This document shows, piece by piece, positions 6,160-6,184 of a DNA stretch of 6,184 nucleotides (within the stretch, counting starts at the first letter, position 1; each line of letters begins with the position of its first letter). The stretch spans positions 1-6,184 of the forward strand of contig JAUVON010000177.1 of NCBI GenBank assembly GCA_030599175.1. The letters are read 5' to 3'. The position numbers and the translations under genes are program-made. This DNA is from Desulfobulbaceae bacterium (lineage in GTDB: Bacteria; Desulfobacterota; Desulfobulbia; Desulfobulbales; Desulfocapsaceae). The notes beneath the pieces are model-generated. The model was given only the letters and a program-made list of their open reading frames with translations. It was not told the DNA's origin and did no database searches.

Positions 6160-6184
6160 GTGATCAACTATTTTTCCTGTTACA

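Overview
The window looks like a stretch of chromosome from a Gram-negative, probably anaerobic bacterium. The best guess is the former Deltaproteobacteria (Desulfobacterota, Desulfobulbales-like). The grounds are a fused IspD-IspF enzyme, a PurF with a propeptide and iron-sulfur cysteines, a single-REC diguanylate cyclase, and an HD-domain protein of a type I associate with that group. This is inference from protein character, not a database match. I see no mobile element, CRISPR array, tRNA or rRNA.

Layout. Positions 1-164 are a non-coding leader with a plausible sigma70 promoter. Positions 165-3933 hold a tight plus-strand cluster of three metabolic genes: ispDF (isoprenoid precursor synthesis), an M20-family PepT/YqjE-like metallopeptidase that overlaps ispDF by 4 bases, and purF (first committed step of purine synthesis) 11 bases further on. 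A minus-strand REC-GGDEF response regulator (3937-4833) converges on purF with only 3 bases between the stop codons. A 186-base AT-rich divergent intergenic region (4834-5019) separates it from a plus-strand HD-domain phosphohydrolase-like gene (about 5020-5952). That region has candidate promoters in both directions and a perfect 6+6 inverted repeat. A small minus-strand gene of unknown function (5945-6148) overlaps the HD gene tail to tail by 8 bases.

How the genes work together. The first three form one apparent transcription unit of housekeeping metabolism. The REC-GGDEF and HD genes share one divergent regulatory region, which suggests (inference only) coordinated nucleotide second-messenger signalling: one protein makes c-di-GMP when phosphorylated, the other may hydrolyse a phosphorylated substrate. 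The HD protein has a YHDxRH-HD-H-D metal-site pattern and is not an HD-GYP protein. The points most worth a second look are this divergent pair, the degenerate c-di-GMP inhibition site of the cyclase, the operator-like repeat, and a terminator-like hairpin inside the HD gene. I did not find clear evidence of a wholly new system.
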